A stretch of DNA of 64,000 bases from Cymbidium sinense (GCA_021442155.1 CM038221.1:47315648-47379647), one strand, 5' to 3'; shown: positions 48,301-59,487, counted from the stretch's first letter. Program-made: numbers and translations. Notes: a model not told the origin generated them from the letters alone.

Positions 48301-48623
48301 TTGAACGCAGCGTTGTATCTTGGATAAATGTATATTGTTTGTAGCGGTCCTTCTAGACCTGAAACTGCCAGTGAGGATCAGTGGCACAAAACGGCAAATT
48401 AGCATTGCGCCAGCTTTCTGCCAAATCATGCATTTACCTGCTGCATGGAATGATTTACACATTTTGCTATTCTAGATTTTATTCTTGCATGTTCGAGAGG
48501 GAGATTAATTTCTGCAGCAAATCTCACTTGTGTTTTTTTGTTGTTTTTATTTTTGTTTCAGGTATTGTACAAGCATAAAATAATCATCTTTGGTGGCTTT
48601 TATGACACACTAAGAGAAGTGAG
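39727..48623 (+). CDS. KLHDC4-type kelch-repeat protein, N-terminal third (exons 1-7)
   Basis: Join 39727-39858, 39961-40047, 40380-40448, 43179-43311, 43399-43445, 45875-45961, 48562-48623 (617 nt). All introns are GT-AG and the frame is continuous. The start ATG opens a MGKKNKKPGKGKEKTERK block, a Lys/Glu-rich N-terminus typical of plant and animal KLHDC4 proteins. Then come INPVKETELILYGGEFYNG, FVFGDLYRYDVEKNEWKL, PPPRSAHQAV and IYIFGGEFTSPNQERFHHYK. Exons 6 and 7 give DFWVLDLKTNQWEQL, ARSGHRMVLYKHKIIIFGG and FYDTLREV. These are the first kelch blades, with their GG and spaced Y/W residues. Such proteins form a beta-propeller; the molecular role of the plant protein is not established. The remaining two thirds (expected to resume with an RYYNDLY-like block) are not found before 64000, so the gene either continues to the right across an intron over 15 kb long or has been cut off. 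An upstream Mutator-like element ends about 120 bp before the ATG. Confidence 0.9.
39961..40047 (+). CDS. Kelch gene exon 2
   Basis: It has 29 codons including IQKEEAKKKEVHVEENVPAP and PSPRSN-like residues. The acceptor AG is at 39959-39960 and the donor GTGAGG at 40048. Confidence 0.9.
40380..40448 (+). CDS. Kelch gene exon 3
   Basis: It has 23 codons: LSINPVKETELILYGGEFYN then GNK. The donor is GT at 40449. The following intron (40449-43178) carries a hAT-like relic and a 47-bp LINE tail insertion. Confidence 0.9.
40449..42985. other. Kelch intron 3, T-rich sequence
   Basis: An ordinary AT-rich intron except for the truncated hAT-like relic near 41625-41724. No coding exon or RNA gene is seen. 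Confidence 0.5.
41625..41724. mobile_element. Truncated hAT-like MITE, 3' end only
   Basis: It ends GCTCGGTTCATTTGTAACCC then TA, the same terminus as the MITE at 34528-35122 with two changes. It has ATTATGAACGAGCTC and AATCGAG repeats before it. The other terminus and the target duplication are absent. Confidence 0.65.
43004..43050 (+). mobile_element. 47-bp RTE LINE 3'-end insertion
   Basis: The insert is GCCGACCCCACCTAGTGGGA, TTAAGGC and (TTG)n. It is flanked by a perfect 18-bp direct repeat, GTATGAGTAAATTTGACT (42986-43003 and 43051-43068). It contains the CCCAC-CTA-GTGGG hairpin and tail of the RTE family and nothing else. It lies in kelch intron 3 in gene orientation. Confidence 0.9.
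43179..43311 (+). CDS. Kelch gene exon 4
   Basis: It encodes TFVFGDLYRYDVEKNEWKL, a PPPRSAHQAVAWKNN block and the start of IFGG. It ends in phase 1, with donor GT at 43312. Confidence 0.92.
43399..43445 (+). CDS. Kelch gene exon 5
   Basis: A 47-nt exon completing GGEFTSPNQERFHHYK, with acceptor AG at 43397-43398 and donor GT at 43446. The next intron (43446-45874) contains a hAT-like MITE with a perfect 8-bp duplication. Confidence 0.92.
43964..44450. mobile_element. hAT-like MITE in kelch intron 5 (487 bp)
   Basis: Terminal inverted repeats TAGGGTTGCAAATGAAC / GTTTGCAGCCCTA. It is flanked by a perfect 8-bp duplication, GTGTAAGT (43956-43963 and 44451-44458). The interior is made of CGAGCT/AGCTCG repeats and has no ORF. 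It is the best-defined copy of the family and fits a hAT superfamily non-autonomous element. Confidence 0.9.
44797..45075 (+). repeat. C-rich minisatellite in kelch intron 5
   Basis: A block starting CTAAGGGCGGAGTTACAGTG with GGGGGC...GCCCCC palindromic sequence is followed by short tandem units. CCCATAAGCAG.TGTTGCC with CCCCTCCCAAACCCCA occurs twice (about 44908 and 44957). CTCCCTCCTAGAC.CCAC occurs twice (about 45012 and 45047). The C-rich composition is sharply different from the AT-rich intron. It may be a terminal piece of a DNA transposon; not assigned. Confidence 0.5.
45311..45342. repeat. (AT)n microsatellite
   Basis: About 16 AT dinucleotides in kelch intron 5. Confidence 0.9.
45875..45961 (+). 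CDS. Kelch gene exon 6
   Basis: It has 29 codons: DFWVLDLKTNQWEQLLLKG then CPTARSGHRM. The acceptor AG is at 45873-45874 and the donor GT at 45962-45963. Confidence 0.92.
45962..48008. other. Kelch intron 6, no gene seen
   Basis: AT-rich intron sequence containing a (TCC)n microsatellite at about 46794-46828. No exon or RNA gene is supported. Confidence 0.5.
48009..48269. mobile_element. Foldback MITE copy 2 (~260 bp) in kelch intron 6
   Basis: The left arm AAATTTTTAGGAAGATTATA...ACCACACAATTC pairs with a right arm GAATTGTGTGGTATATATG...AAATTTTTA over about 70 bp. The centre contains CTTTTAAAAAG-type palindromic sequence. It is the same family as 36186-36425. No clear target duplication is seen. 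Confidence 0.65.
48562..48623 (+). CDS. Kelch gene exon 7
   Basis: It encodes VLYKHKIIIFGGFYDTLREV and two bases of the next codon. The acceptor AG is at 48560-48561 and the proposed donor GT at 48624-48625, placed from the family splice position. No exon 8 was found to the right. Confidence 0.88.
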
Positions 48624-49315
48624 GTTATCCAGTTTTCCAATCATTTAAGTTCTTAGTTCTCCTCTTTTAATCTTCTTGTGCGGGTCTTTTTCCTGTTTGA
48701 GTAACAATCTTTGTTCCACTTGCTGAGCAAGTCACTTATGATGCAATGTCTTCTACTATTGCTTGATGAAAGCCATGCAATTTACATTATTGTGTCCACT
48801 ATGTTGCCAAAGTGCACGATCAGCATGCACACAGCACAGTTTAAATTTATTCATCTGATAGTGCTATGATATTTCTTTCATGATTTATATTTATACAACA
48901 ACAACAAGTCTTTATCCCACTATGTGGGATCTGCTACATGAATCCTTTTTCTTCATTGTGTTCTCATTTAATTCTAATAAACTAAAGTCATTTTTATACA
49001 TCTTAATAAAATCTTATTAGGTCTATCTCTACCTTTCTTAACACACGACAAATCTAATATATCTACTCTCCTAATTCGGTCATCGGATGACTGACATTTT
49101 ATGTGGCTAGACCATCTAAGGAGATTCTCTCTAATCTTTTCTATCATTGGAGCTACTCCAACCTTATCATGTATACATTCATTTTGCATTTTATCTCTAA
49201 GTGTAAAACCACTCATCTACCTGAGCATCCTCATCTCTGCAACATCCACTTAATTTTATGCCTTTCTTTTACTAGTCAACATTCTGCTCTATAAATTGCT
49301 GTAAGTCTTACCACT

Positions 49316-49316
<1 letters not shown>

Positions 49317-49355
<39 letters not shown>

Positions 49356-52232
49356 GCCTTAATCCCACTTGGTTACATATGAATCCTTCGCTCCATTGTG
49401 TCCTATGTGTCAAATTCTCATTTAATTCATACTAAGATCATTTTTTATACATCTTAACCAAGTCTTTTAGGTCTACCTTTTTTTTAAGATAAGAAAAATC
49501 TAATGCATCTACTCTTAATCATCGGACGCCGACGCTTAAACCATCTAAGGCGACTCTCCCTAATCTTATCTACCACTCTGAGCTACCAACTTTTCCGAAC
49601 ATACTCATTTTGCATTCTATCTCTAAGAGTAAAGCCACTCATCCACTTGAGCATCCTCATCTCTCAGTACTTAACTTAGTCTTATGCTTTCTTTTATTGG
49701 CCAACATTCTGCACTATAAGTCATTGTAGGTCTTACCACCATCTTATAAAATTTTCTCTTAAGTTTAAGTGGAACTTTTCTATCACATAATAGGATGTAT
49801 TCCTCCACTTCAACCATCCAACTTGAATTCTACTAATAACATCTCCATCTATTTCACCATCATTTTGAACAATAGAGCCTAAATATCAATCGCTCTTTAT
49901 TAATTGATGACCAAAAGTCATAACACTATCACTAAAACTTCTACAACTAAAATTACACTATATATTTAGTATTAGATCTACTTAAACGAAAACCTTTAGA
50001 CTCTAAAGTTGACCTCCATAATTCAAGTTTCGTTGGACTCTCTCTCTCTTATCAACAAGAAGAATGTCATCGAAAAGCATACACCAAGGTACATCTTCTT
50101 GTAAATGCCTTGTAAGAACATCCATAACTAAAGTAAAAGATAAGGGCTTAATGTTGATCCTTGATGTAATCCAACTAAAATAGGAAAATATTTTGTCAAT
50201 CCTCTTTGTGTTTGGACACAAGTAATGCCTAGTATACATATACTTAATGACTTGAATATAACCAATATTAACTCCTTTCGCTCTAAAACTCTCCAAAGAA
50301 CATCTCTTGAAACTTTATCATAAGATTTCTCTAAATCAATAAATCATATATAAATGCTCATTACTTTCTATGCTTCTCCATCAAACCTCTTAACAAATGT
50401 ATAGCATCCATAGTAGATCTTCCGGCATGAAATCGACATTGTGAGAAACTTCGTATGACATCGTAATGCTCAATTTCTCTCCCATAATTTTAATGTATGA
50501 CACATTAACTTAATTCTCTATAATTTGCATCACCTTTATTCTTAAATATAGAACCAACAAACTCTTTCTCCACTCATCCGACATCTTTTTAATTAAAATA
50601 ACATTAAAAGATTTGTAAGCCAAGAAATTCTTTGATCGCTTAAACATTTTCACACATCTATTGGAATATTATCACTGCCACATTTCATTTCATTTTAAAG
50701 CTTCACTAACTTCGATTTACTAATACAATAAAAAATGAAATATTTGTTTAGGTATTAAGGTTGCTAAAATCAATCGTAATTGTGATCCTTCATTGAAAAG
50801 TTTATCAAAATACCTCATCCATTTATTTTCAATATCTTTTCTAAGAAAATCACTTTATTATTTTCATCCTTAATACCCTCACTAACTATGTCTTTACTTC
50901 TATCTCTTCTTAACTTTATATATATCTTTCACCTTCTTTGTCTAATCTATCAGTAAATCACTGTTTAATTTTTTTGCATTATATATAACTTTCTTAGAAT
51001 CTCTGGTCCACTTTATATCTTTCCCAATCTCCGGTTTGACATCTAAACCAAGTTTTATAACAATTCTTTATTTCTTATCTTTTTTGCACTCGAATTCCAT
51101 CACCAACTATTCTTATTAAGAAGCTTTTCCTTTGATTCTCCAAACATCTTTAGCAACTCGCTTAATTTCACTTGATATTTTTTCTCACATAACGTTACTT
51201 TCCATGAATATCCCAAATTCTAATTTCTTGTAGTTTGCTCTTAAAAATATTTTTATTTGCTTTAAGTGTCCCATCTAATCCTGGATAATAATTTAGTTTA
51301 TTTTTTCTTATAATCTTTCATCTTAAAATCTAAAACTAATAATGATGTGACTTAAAATTTCACTTAGAATGATCTTACAATCTAAACGATCTATTTGTCT
51401 TATCAGAAAATAATCAATCTGTGTTTTACTAAATCCATTTTATAAGTAATAATATGTTCTCTTTTCTTAAATAAATTATTAACTACAAAATCTTAAGAAG
51501 AAAAATCTAATATAGTCCTACTTTCTTCATTAATCACTCCAAATCCATAACCACCATGAATACTTTTAAAATCTTCTACTACTTTACCAACACGTCCATT
51601 TAAATCTTCTCTAATAAATAGTTTTTCTTCAAGAGGTATCTTTTGTATTAATCCCTTTAATTCATTCCAAAATTTTTCAGCTCCAAACCTATGGAGGACA
51701 TATATTTATAACATTGATAATCTGATCAACAATAATCTTTAAAGATAATTTATCTCCACATCTATTAATACTTATAACATTATCCTTCAAACTTTTATCT
51801 ATAATCACACCTACATCATTTCTAGTTCGATTTTACCTCGAATACCAAAGTTTAAAACCTAAACTATCAATCTCGTTGGCCTTCTCACCAACCCATTTAG
51901 TTTCAATAAAATATTTATCTTTCTATGAACCATAATATCTATTAATTCCATTAATTTACTGAAAGAGTACCTATATTCCAAGATCTAACTAATAATGGAC
52001 TAACTTCTTTGCTCATCTATCCATAATGTGGGAACCTTGCTTATTTAACACGCACTGCGACGCAATGCACTAGCACATTTTTCATCGTATTCGAGCCATA
52101 CTGTTCCTGGGGACTTCCAAGATTAACACAATGATTTAAATGATTCATGTCATGATTATTTCGACAAATTTTACTTTCACTACCTAACGCAACCCTCCAC
52201 TTTTTGCATTCGGACTTGGGACCGGCAATGGT
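49317..52232 (-). mobile_element. Nearly full-length RTE LINE inserted in an RTE
   Basis: 2916 bp, minus strand, from a (TTG)n tail (complement (CAA)n at 49317-49357) to a 5' end at 52232. It is flanked by 13-bp repeats AGTCTTACCACTA (49304-49316) and AGTGTTACCACTA (52233-52245), 12 of 13 identical. The endonuclease start VRSWNIG lies at 51969-51990 (minus), and reverse transcriptase pieces follow (about 50560 to 49740). They include the KGVNIGYIQVIK block and an FDDILLVDK active-site region. Many stops and frameshifts. Its own 3' hairpin has decayed. Confidence 0.85.
50003..50296 (-). pseudogene. RTE reverse transcriptase piece (inner copy)
   Basis: The minus-strand frame gives KGVNIGYIQVIKYMYTR, HLQEDVPWCMLF and DDILLVDK. 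These are typical of the plant RTE reverse transcriptase around the FADD box, here LFDDI. The frame before and after is broken. Confidence 0.75.
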
Positions 52233-52534
52233 AGTGTTACCACTATCTTATAAAATTTTCTCTTAAGACTAAGTGGTACTTTTGTATCACATAATAGGCC
52301 AGATGCATTCCTCCACTTCAACCATCTAATTTGAATTCTACTAATAGCATCCCCATCTATTTCACCATCATTTTGAATAATAGACCCGAGATATCTGAAA
52401 TATTCACTCTTTTTAATGACTTAATGACCCAATGTCACAACCCCACCATAAGATTTTCTACAACTAAAATAATACTTCATATATTCATTTTTAGATCCAT
52501 TTGAACGAAAACCTTTAGACTCTAAGGTTGACCT

Positions 52535-52963
52535 TTATAATTCAAGTTTCTCTTGAACTTCCTCTCCATTCTTATCAACAAGAAGAATATTATCAGCAAA
52601 AAACATGCACCAAGGTACGTCCTCCTGCAAATTCTTAGTAAGATCATCTATAACTAAAGCAAAAAGATATGGGCTTAAAGCCAATCCTTGATGTAATCCA
52701 ACTGAAATAGGAAAATATTTGGTTAGTCCTCCTTGCGTTTGAACACAAGTAACAGCTCTAGTATACATATCCTTAATGACTTGAATATAGCCAATGTTAA
52801 CCCCTTTCTTTTCTAGAACTCTCCAAAGCACTTCTCTTGAAACTTTATCATATTCTTTCTCTAAATCAACAAGGATCATGTATAGATCCTTCTTACTTTC
52901 TCCATACTTCGCCATCAAACCTCTCAACAAATGTATAACATCCGTAATAGATCTACTCAGCAT
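52535..52963 (-). pseudogene. RTE reverse transcriptase piece (host copy)
   Basis: 142 open codons on the minus strand: KKDLYMILVDLEKEYDKVSR, LWRVLEKKGVNIGYIQVIKD, then LHQGLALSPYLFALVIDDL. It ends with DVPWCMFFADNILLVDK. This covers the palm of a plant RTE reverse transcriptase. The catalytic FADD box reads FADN, which would remove one of the metal-binding aspartates. It is truncated and inactive. Confidence 0.88.
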
Positions 52964-54474
52964 GAAACTAAATTGGTTTGATAAATTTTTGTATCACATC
53001 GTAACATATTTTCAATTACTCTCTTCCATAATTTTAATGTATGGCACATTAACTTATGTTGACCTACGCATGTGATCCACAAATCAAACTAAACATAAGA
53101 AAATCAAAATTTGCAATTAATTGAAGGCGACACCAACAGATTGCACGTGAAATACCCTAGTTGTGATCGAATTCGATCAAAATTATCTCAATTTAAAAAT
53201 CCGGCTTCATAAATGCGTTTAAAACATTAAAATTAATCAAATGAAAAATATCGAATCAATTAATAATCGATCTATTAATTAAAATTAAAATTTAATGAAA
53301 TTACATGCATATCGATGGGAGGCGACGGAACGACACCTCCGCTTAAATTGATCGCCGTTGTCACCGAAATATCGAAATCTATCAATTGACATCTTCCGTG
53401 TTCAATTCGGCAAAGTCTACGCGAGCGTCGAGCGATTCGAACGCAACGTCGCACAATTTAAGCCCAATTTCACTTCAATCGTCACCGATATGGTCCAAAT
53501 GATCTCCGATCGTAAAACGGACATCTTTGTTGCATCCGACACAACGGAAACACCTAAAAGTGACACCCATATTGTTAGGGCTCATCACACAAAATAATTT
53601 CATAAGATTTGATGCGAAATTATGTTAATCTACAATTTGCCGCTAATGGCTGCTTAAATCCCTAATCTTTGCTTAATTAGCCACCCAAATCGTCCAATCC
53701 GGCTCAACCGCTGAATTAGTGAATCAAATTGGCTGCTTAATGAGCCAATTGGACTTGCCGCCTAAGAAATCTCATTGGCGGACTTGTCGGCTTGCCCTAA
53801 ATGCCGAAATGAGTCCCTCAGTGCCCCATTCATGCGATCCCCTCTCTCGTTCTCGTCTAGAGCTCCCTCTCTCATTCTCGTGCGATTCCCTCTCTCCCGA
53901 ACCGAGCTCCTCTCTCATTCCTCCTTCTCATCCATTTCGATCGATGCATGAAACTTGGAATCAAGCTCCCTCTCCATCCGTCCTTCCTCTCTAGCTGAGT
54001 GGCACGCACAAAAATCTCCACCCGAGCTCCTTCCTTTTGGCCGAGCGACCCTAGCCCGAACCCTAGTTGGTTGGATCTCTCTTCCTCCCTCCTCTCTTGG
54101 AATCAAAAGGCTCCAGGTCGTTTCCATACAACCTTAAGCATATTTTCACGCATTTTGGGCTTCCTTTGGATGATATGGTTTACTAGAGTCTTCTTTTACG
54201 TGCTTAAAATAATGTTGAGATATGGATCTAAAACTTGGGATGATGTATGGCCCAATACTTTATTTTGATTGCGATTGTTTGTTTATTTTCATATCTTCCG
54301 GCTTCTTTAAGATGGCATGATTTTCGGAATGTCTCTTTTATATGCTTAAAAAGTGATTAGGGATTTTTATTTAAAGCTTGGGATGATGTATGGCCCAAGC
54401 TTCGTGTTACATGCAAGCACTTGTGTATTTTTCAAGCTTTGGGTTTTTCTTGAATAATGTGACTTGTTAATCCT

Positions 54475-55150
54475 CTCTTTTATGTGCTATATGAGTGGGT
54501 TGGAAGTGGGAATGAGGAACCCTATATGTTGCATGGCTCAAATCCTACCTTGACATTAAATTTACATTCATGCTATGTTGTTTTGCCTTTGTCTAAGTTA
54601 TAGAGTAAGGTTAAAACGAAAATAAGCAAGGTGATTTGTTCTTTTACATTACTTAGCCATGCTTAACTTGATTTTTACTTGAATCTTGATGTCATGTGAG
54701 CAATTACTTGTTTGCATCCAGAATTTTACTTATTTTGTGATAATTCCCTCCTTCATGTGCTATATGAGTGGGTTGGAGATGGGAATGAGGAACCCGATGT
54801 GTTGCATGGCTCAAATCCTACCTTGACATCAAATTTACATTCATGCTATGCTATTTTGCGTTTGTCTAAGTTATGGAATAAGGTTAAAATGAAAATCAGC
54901 AAAATGATTTGTTCTTTTGCATTACTTAGCCATGCTTAACTTGATTCTTACTTGAATCTTGATGTCACGTGGGCAATTACTTCTTTGAATCCAGATTTTT
55001 ACTTATCTTGTGATAATTCTCTCTTTTATGTGCTATATGAGCGGATTGGAGATGAGAATGAGGAACCCTATGTGTTGTATGGCTCAAACCTTGTCTTGAT
55101 AAGTAAAAATCAGCAAGAGGGTTTATTCCTTTGCATTACTTAGCCATGTT
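54475..55150 (+). repeat. 273-bp tandem repeats in the giant LTR
   Basis: TGTGCTATATGAG.GG.TTGG recurs at 54483, 54756 and 55029, an exact period of 273 bp. It is followed each time by AATGAGGAACCC, ATGGCTCAAA and CTTAGCCATG. The third copy has a deletion. It is non-coding. Confidence 0.85.
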
Positions 55151-57420
55151 TAACTTGATTCCTATTCGAATCTTGATGTCATGTGAGTAATTGCTTGGTT
55201 AAATCTAGAATTTCGGATTTATGTATTATTAGATTTGGTGTGGATGTTTGGTCTATATATAGCTATGCTCTATGTGCTTATTTTGTGAAAGGAAAGAGAA
55301 AAGGAGAAAATAGGTTCAGGTTTTGACTTTAGATTTACTCTTTTCACTATATTTACTTTCAAATTAATGCCCTTTGAAGTGAAAATGATATTTGAAATTG
55401 CATATGTATGGAACCAAAGATTGTTTGGTTTGGTTTGCAAATTTCAAATGAGTTTCTAATAGTTGAAAATTGCTGTTTTTGTTGTCTCAAGCTAAAGTTG
55501 AGGTAGATTTTACACTAAGTATGTTATAAGCATGTTACTAGGCAATTCTCTAAGGCTTGAATCAATTCAAAATGAGAAGGGAGCATGACATAAAACCAGC
55601 ATAATCTCAATTTCATATTTTCTCATTAATGAATAGTTTGGCATAGAATTTCATATGCTGTTGCCTTATGTGTTATGTCTAAGTAATCACCATATCATAT
55701 GAAATGCGTTTTGGCTTGTTCTTTTGTGAAAGTCAAAGCTTCATTACCTCATGATAATTGATTTTGGATCCTATCAAATGGTGAACTCATCATTATATTA
55801 AAGTAAACTTGATAGTGATAGGATTCATGAAATATGCAAAATATTATCTTTGATCTTTTGATTAGATGTGAGGCAACAAGATTTAAATCCTTTTGTGATT
55901 TGGCATAGCTATTTTTGTTGCTCTATGTGAAATAATTCAAGTCTCATTCAGATTTCTCCTTCATTTATCAAATCAAAGTTCTTCTTTATATGGTATGACA
56001 AGGTTTCAATTTACAAAAAAGAAAAAAGAAAAAAGGGGAATGTAACCTTGCATTCCTCCTATTGTTCGAAACTGAAAGTTTACTAGTGTATGACCATCCA
56101 ATCATATCATTTGCCAATTCTTGAGAAGGGTGTTGTCATTTGCTATGAGAACTTATCATGTGATGTTTCTACTCAATCAATTCTTACCTAAATGCTATGA
56201 ACATTATGACATCAAAGTAACATCAGCAAGTGCATAAAGTTTAAATTGATCTAAAGCCCTCATTCCTATGTGAATTTCTTGTTTCTCTTATCTTGTGATT
56301 TTGTTGGTCAAATCACTTTCATAAGTTATTTCTCTTATGATATTAATGTGAGTTAGAGGTCAATTCCAATATGATTCTTTGGTTTGGGAATTTTATTATG
56401 ATTGATGAACTTGTATTCAATTTTACACTCTCAACATTCCCTTTTGTTGAGCAAATCAAGATAAGTGAAATGATGAATGTGATTCAAAGACTTATGAACT
56501 TTAAGAATTTCTATTTTGCTGTCCACAAACAATCATAGGACAAAATCGCCTAAGTTTCATTATTGAATGTCCCTTCTCTTTTCTTTTATGTTATCATAAG
56601 ATGGACTTGCAATAAAATTCTAGATCCCATGTTGTACAAATATTATTGCCCTCTAATGTTTAGCATGATATCCTTTGCCACTTCATTTGTCCAACTTGGA
56701 AGAAAACGAAAGAGAAGGCAAAATGTTTCATAAAGCTTCTTTATTCTTCTTTTGCCTCTCTCATATCTTTGAATGAAGTGAAGTTTGCTTATATGTTGTG
56801 ATCAATTATTTCATTTCATTTATTGAGCTTAAGATGATTAAAAGATAGTGAAATTTCAGTACTACTCCATTTGGGCATAACTCTTGTTTATTGGTTTTGC
56901 TCTAATGTTTCCTTAAGCCTATGTGAGTTGAGAAAGAAATGGAATTTCAAATTTATAAGATTCCCACCTTTGTAGAGTTTAAGATTTCTTTCTTTTTGTC
57001 ATCGGGAAGTTGAAATTTAGCTATGTTTGGTCATTAAACCCTCATTTCATTCGCTGATTTTTGAGAAAATATTGTCATATGCTATACAAAATAGGTATTA
57101 GATACTTTATGTAATCAAATCTCATCTAAATGCAATTATTAATGCTAATGAGGGGATAGATGTGAAGTGAAATGTCCCTTTTATTCATTTGATAACGAAG
57201 AATGAAATATATTCTTATGTTTTGACATATAATTACTATCTTGTCAAATTTGAGAAAATTGTTTCATTTCTCATGTTCAAAAGAGTCTTTCACATCCATA
57301 TAAATGCTCATATGGTGGCTTATTATTTGTGATGTTTCAAAAGCAATGCTTAATTGAAGGTGATAAATGTTATATATTATGCACATGTATATGCACATGC
57401 AAATGTAAAATTTATGATAG
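55150..57420. other. Giant LTR, unique AT-rich part
   Basis: About 2.3 kb with repeated phrases such as TTTGATCTTTTGATTAG and ATTTGGCATAGC but no clear period. No gene or RNA is recognised. Confidence 0.5.
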
Positions 57421-57423
57421 CAC

Positions 57424-57860
57424 TGCTCATTGTTCCAACGCAGGAAAACTCTTATAAGATTGTCACGTTGTTCCAACGTGACAAGAAAATATACTTTGTG
57501 ATAAGTACCATTTCACATTATTCCAATGCGGCGGGAAAAACTTGTGCTATAATTACTTGCTGACGTTGTTCCAACGTGACAAGGAAATATGCTTTGTGAT
57601 AAGTACCCGTTCATATTATTCCAATGCGGAGAGAAAATTTGTGTTATAAGTACTTGCTCACGTTATTCTAATGTGACAAGGAAACCTGCTTTGTGATAAG
57701 TACCGGTTCACATTGTTTCAATGCGATGAAAAAATTTGTGTTATAAATACTTGCTCACGTTGTTCCAACATGACAAGGAAATATTCTTTAAAATAAGTAC
57801 TTGCATGCATTGTTCCAATGCTGCGAGGAAATGCTATGCTATGCAAATCCATGGACGCCT
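57424..57860 (+). repeat. ~49-bp hairpin-centred tandem array in the giant LTR
   Basis: About nine units of 47-50 bp, alternating in two types (97-bp dimers). Each is centred on an inverted repeat with loop TTC or close to it. Examples are GTCACGTTG/CAACGTGAC (57462-57482, perfect), ACGTTG/CAACGT (near 57563), CACATTG/CAATGCG (57710) and GCATTG/CAATGC (57807-57821, perfect). Between them are GACAAGGAAATA and ATAAGTACTTGC phrases. Confidence 0.85.
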
Positions 57861-58195
57861 TTGCGTGGTGGTAAAATTTTTCTGCGGTCTATCACCCCTA
57901 CCATCGCCTTTTGACGTGGTGGGAAGACCTATCGGGTAGCCACGGAATGATCGGGAGATTGCTGAAATTTTTGGTAAAATAAAAATCATGCAAGACATAG
58001 AAAAGAAAATAATACACTTTAAAATAATATGATTTGGGCCAAGTATTTGAATTCTAAGTATCATGATTTTGAAATATCTAGTGATTGCTTGTAGTGGTAA
58101 ATAATTGCTTGTAGTGGCAATTTAGTTTAAGTTAAATGATAAATATGGTTGGATTTGCCCCATTCTTCTTTCTTCCCTTATGAATATTCAAAATA

Positions 58196-58845
58196 GCATG
58201 CATGTTTCATGAAAGGATTAAAAAAAAAAAAGAGAAGAGGAAGAGAATTTTAAAATGAATCCTTCATACAAGAAATACAATCCTAAGTTGAAAATTGAAA
58301 TTAAATTTATAACATCAAATTAAACATGACTTACGGGTTGATGTGTGCGTTTGAAATCAATTCTAATTATTAGCAAGCATCTTTAGAAATTTTAGACTTG
58401 CAATATTCCTTATGAGATAAATATGAGGGAAATGGGAGAATAAATTTTTATGAGGGAAGAGTACTCTTATACTTATAATGCATATTAGCTTGTTCTTAAA
58501 CTCTCTTCCTAAGTAAAATAGCATGCATGTTTCATTAAAGGAGTAAAAAAAAAAAAGAGAAGAGGAAGAGAATTTTAAAATGAATCCTTCATACAAGAAA
58601 TACAATCCTAAGTTGAAAATTGAAATTAAATTTATAACATCAAATTAAACATGACTTACGGGTTGATGTGGTGCGGTTTGAAATCAATTCTAATTATTAG
58701 CAAGCATCTTTAGAAATTTTAGACTTGCAATATTCCTTATGAGATAAATATGAGGGAAATGGGAGAATAAATTTTTATGAGGGAAGAATACTCTTATACT
58801 TATAATGCATATTAGCTTGTTCTTAAACTCTCTTCCTAAGTAAAA
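58196..58845 (+). repeat. 325-bp tandem duplication in the giant LTR
   Basis: Two adjacent copies start GCATGCATGTTTCAT (58196 and 58521). They are almost identical across 325 bp, with a few single-base and one-base indel differences, so the duplication is recent compared with the rest of the block. Confidence 0.9.
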
Positions 58846-58970
58846 TGTCATTTAGATCCTTTTGCATGAAGCTAAAAATGTTTAAATCAAGGAGGACAAA
58901 AATGAATAAATGGGATTTATATTATCCCATCAATTCTTATGAGTTTTTGGCATGATTTTAAAGAGGAAAA

Positions 58971-59447
58971 TGTAAGGTCGCAATTTATAAGGTATGTTTT
59001 TATTTAAATATATTCATAATGTAATAATTATTGACTGAATTTTATTAGGTAATAATTATTAAGTTCTTAATGATAATGAAATCCTTAATTAACCCTTTTA
59101 GCCACTATTACAGAAAGCTAAATCCGCACTTAGCTCATGCATTGGTTTAGAATTTGAGTATATAACATCGATCATTTCCCCATTTTCCGCATTCTTTCCT
59201 CTTCCCCGCCGTTGTTCGTCATGTCCCGTGAGAGAGAGAGAGAGAGAGAGGGCACGAGGGTTCTGGGCTCGATCTCAGTGCGGCAACGCCGGTTGTAGGG
59301 ACACCTTGCTCTCACGGAAGTCACGTCCAGTGAGGGGTTGTACTTCAGGGCTACTGGGAATTAAGAGGTAAATAAGGTTTTTATTTTTAATAATTATTTT
59401 GGATAAAATATAAATTAAAAATTTAGGTATATGTTGGTTTATGTAAG

Positions 59448-59487
<40 letters not shown>

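Larger units (their letters stand above)
48895..53056 (-). mobile_element. Host RTE LINE, split by two later insertions
   Basis: The minus-strand RTE-type LINE in kelch intron 7 exists in three pieces: 3' end 48895-49316, reverse transcriptase part 52233-53056, and a short upstream piece 63832 to about 63873. The first gap is filled by another RTE (49317-52232). The second is filled by the 10775-bp LTR block (53057-63831). Joining the pieces gives an order matching the inserted RTE copy, including CATTAACTTAATTC..TATAATTTGC. It is 5'-truncated. The 3' end has CCCAC-ATA-GTGGG and a short (TTG)n tail. Confidence 0.85.

Noticed and set aside
53358..54268. Several overlapping ORFs of 60-90 codons (for example 53719-53994)
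   Set aside because: They lie in the CG-rich and pyrimidine-rich start of the giant LTR, differ between LTR copies, and show no conserved protein.
57424..57860. CRISPR-like array (regular ~49-bp repeats)
   Set aside because: There are no unique spacers: whole monomers repeat in two alternating types, inside a plant retrotransposon LTR. A CRISPR array is not expected in plant nuclear DNA.
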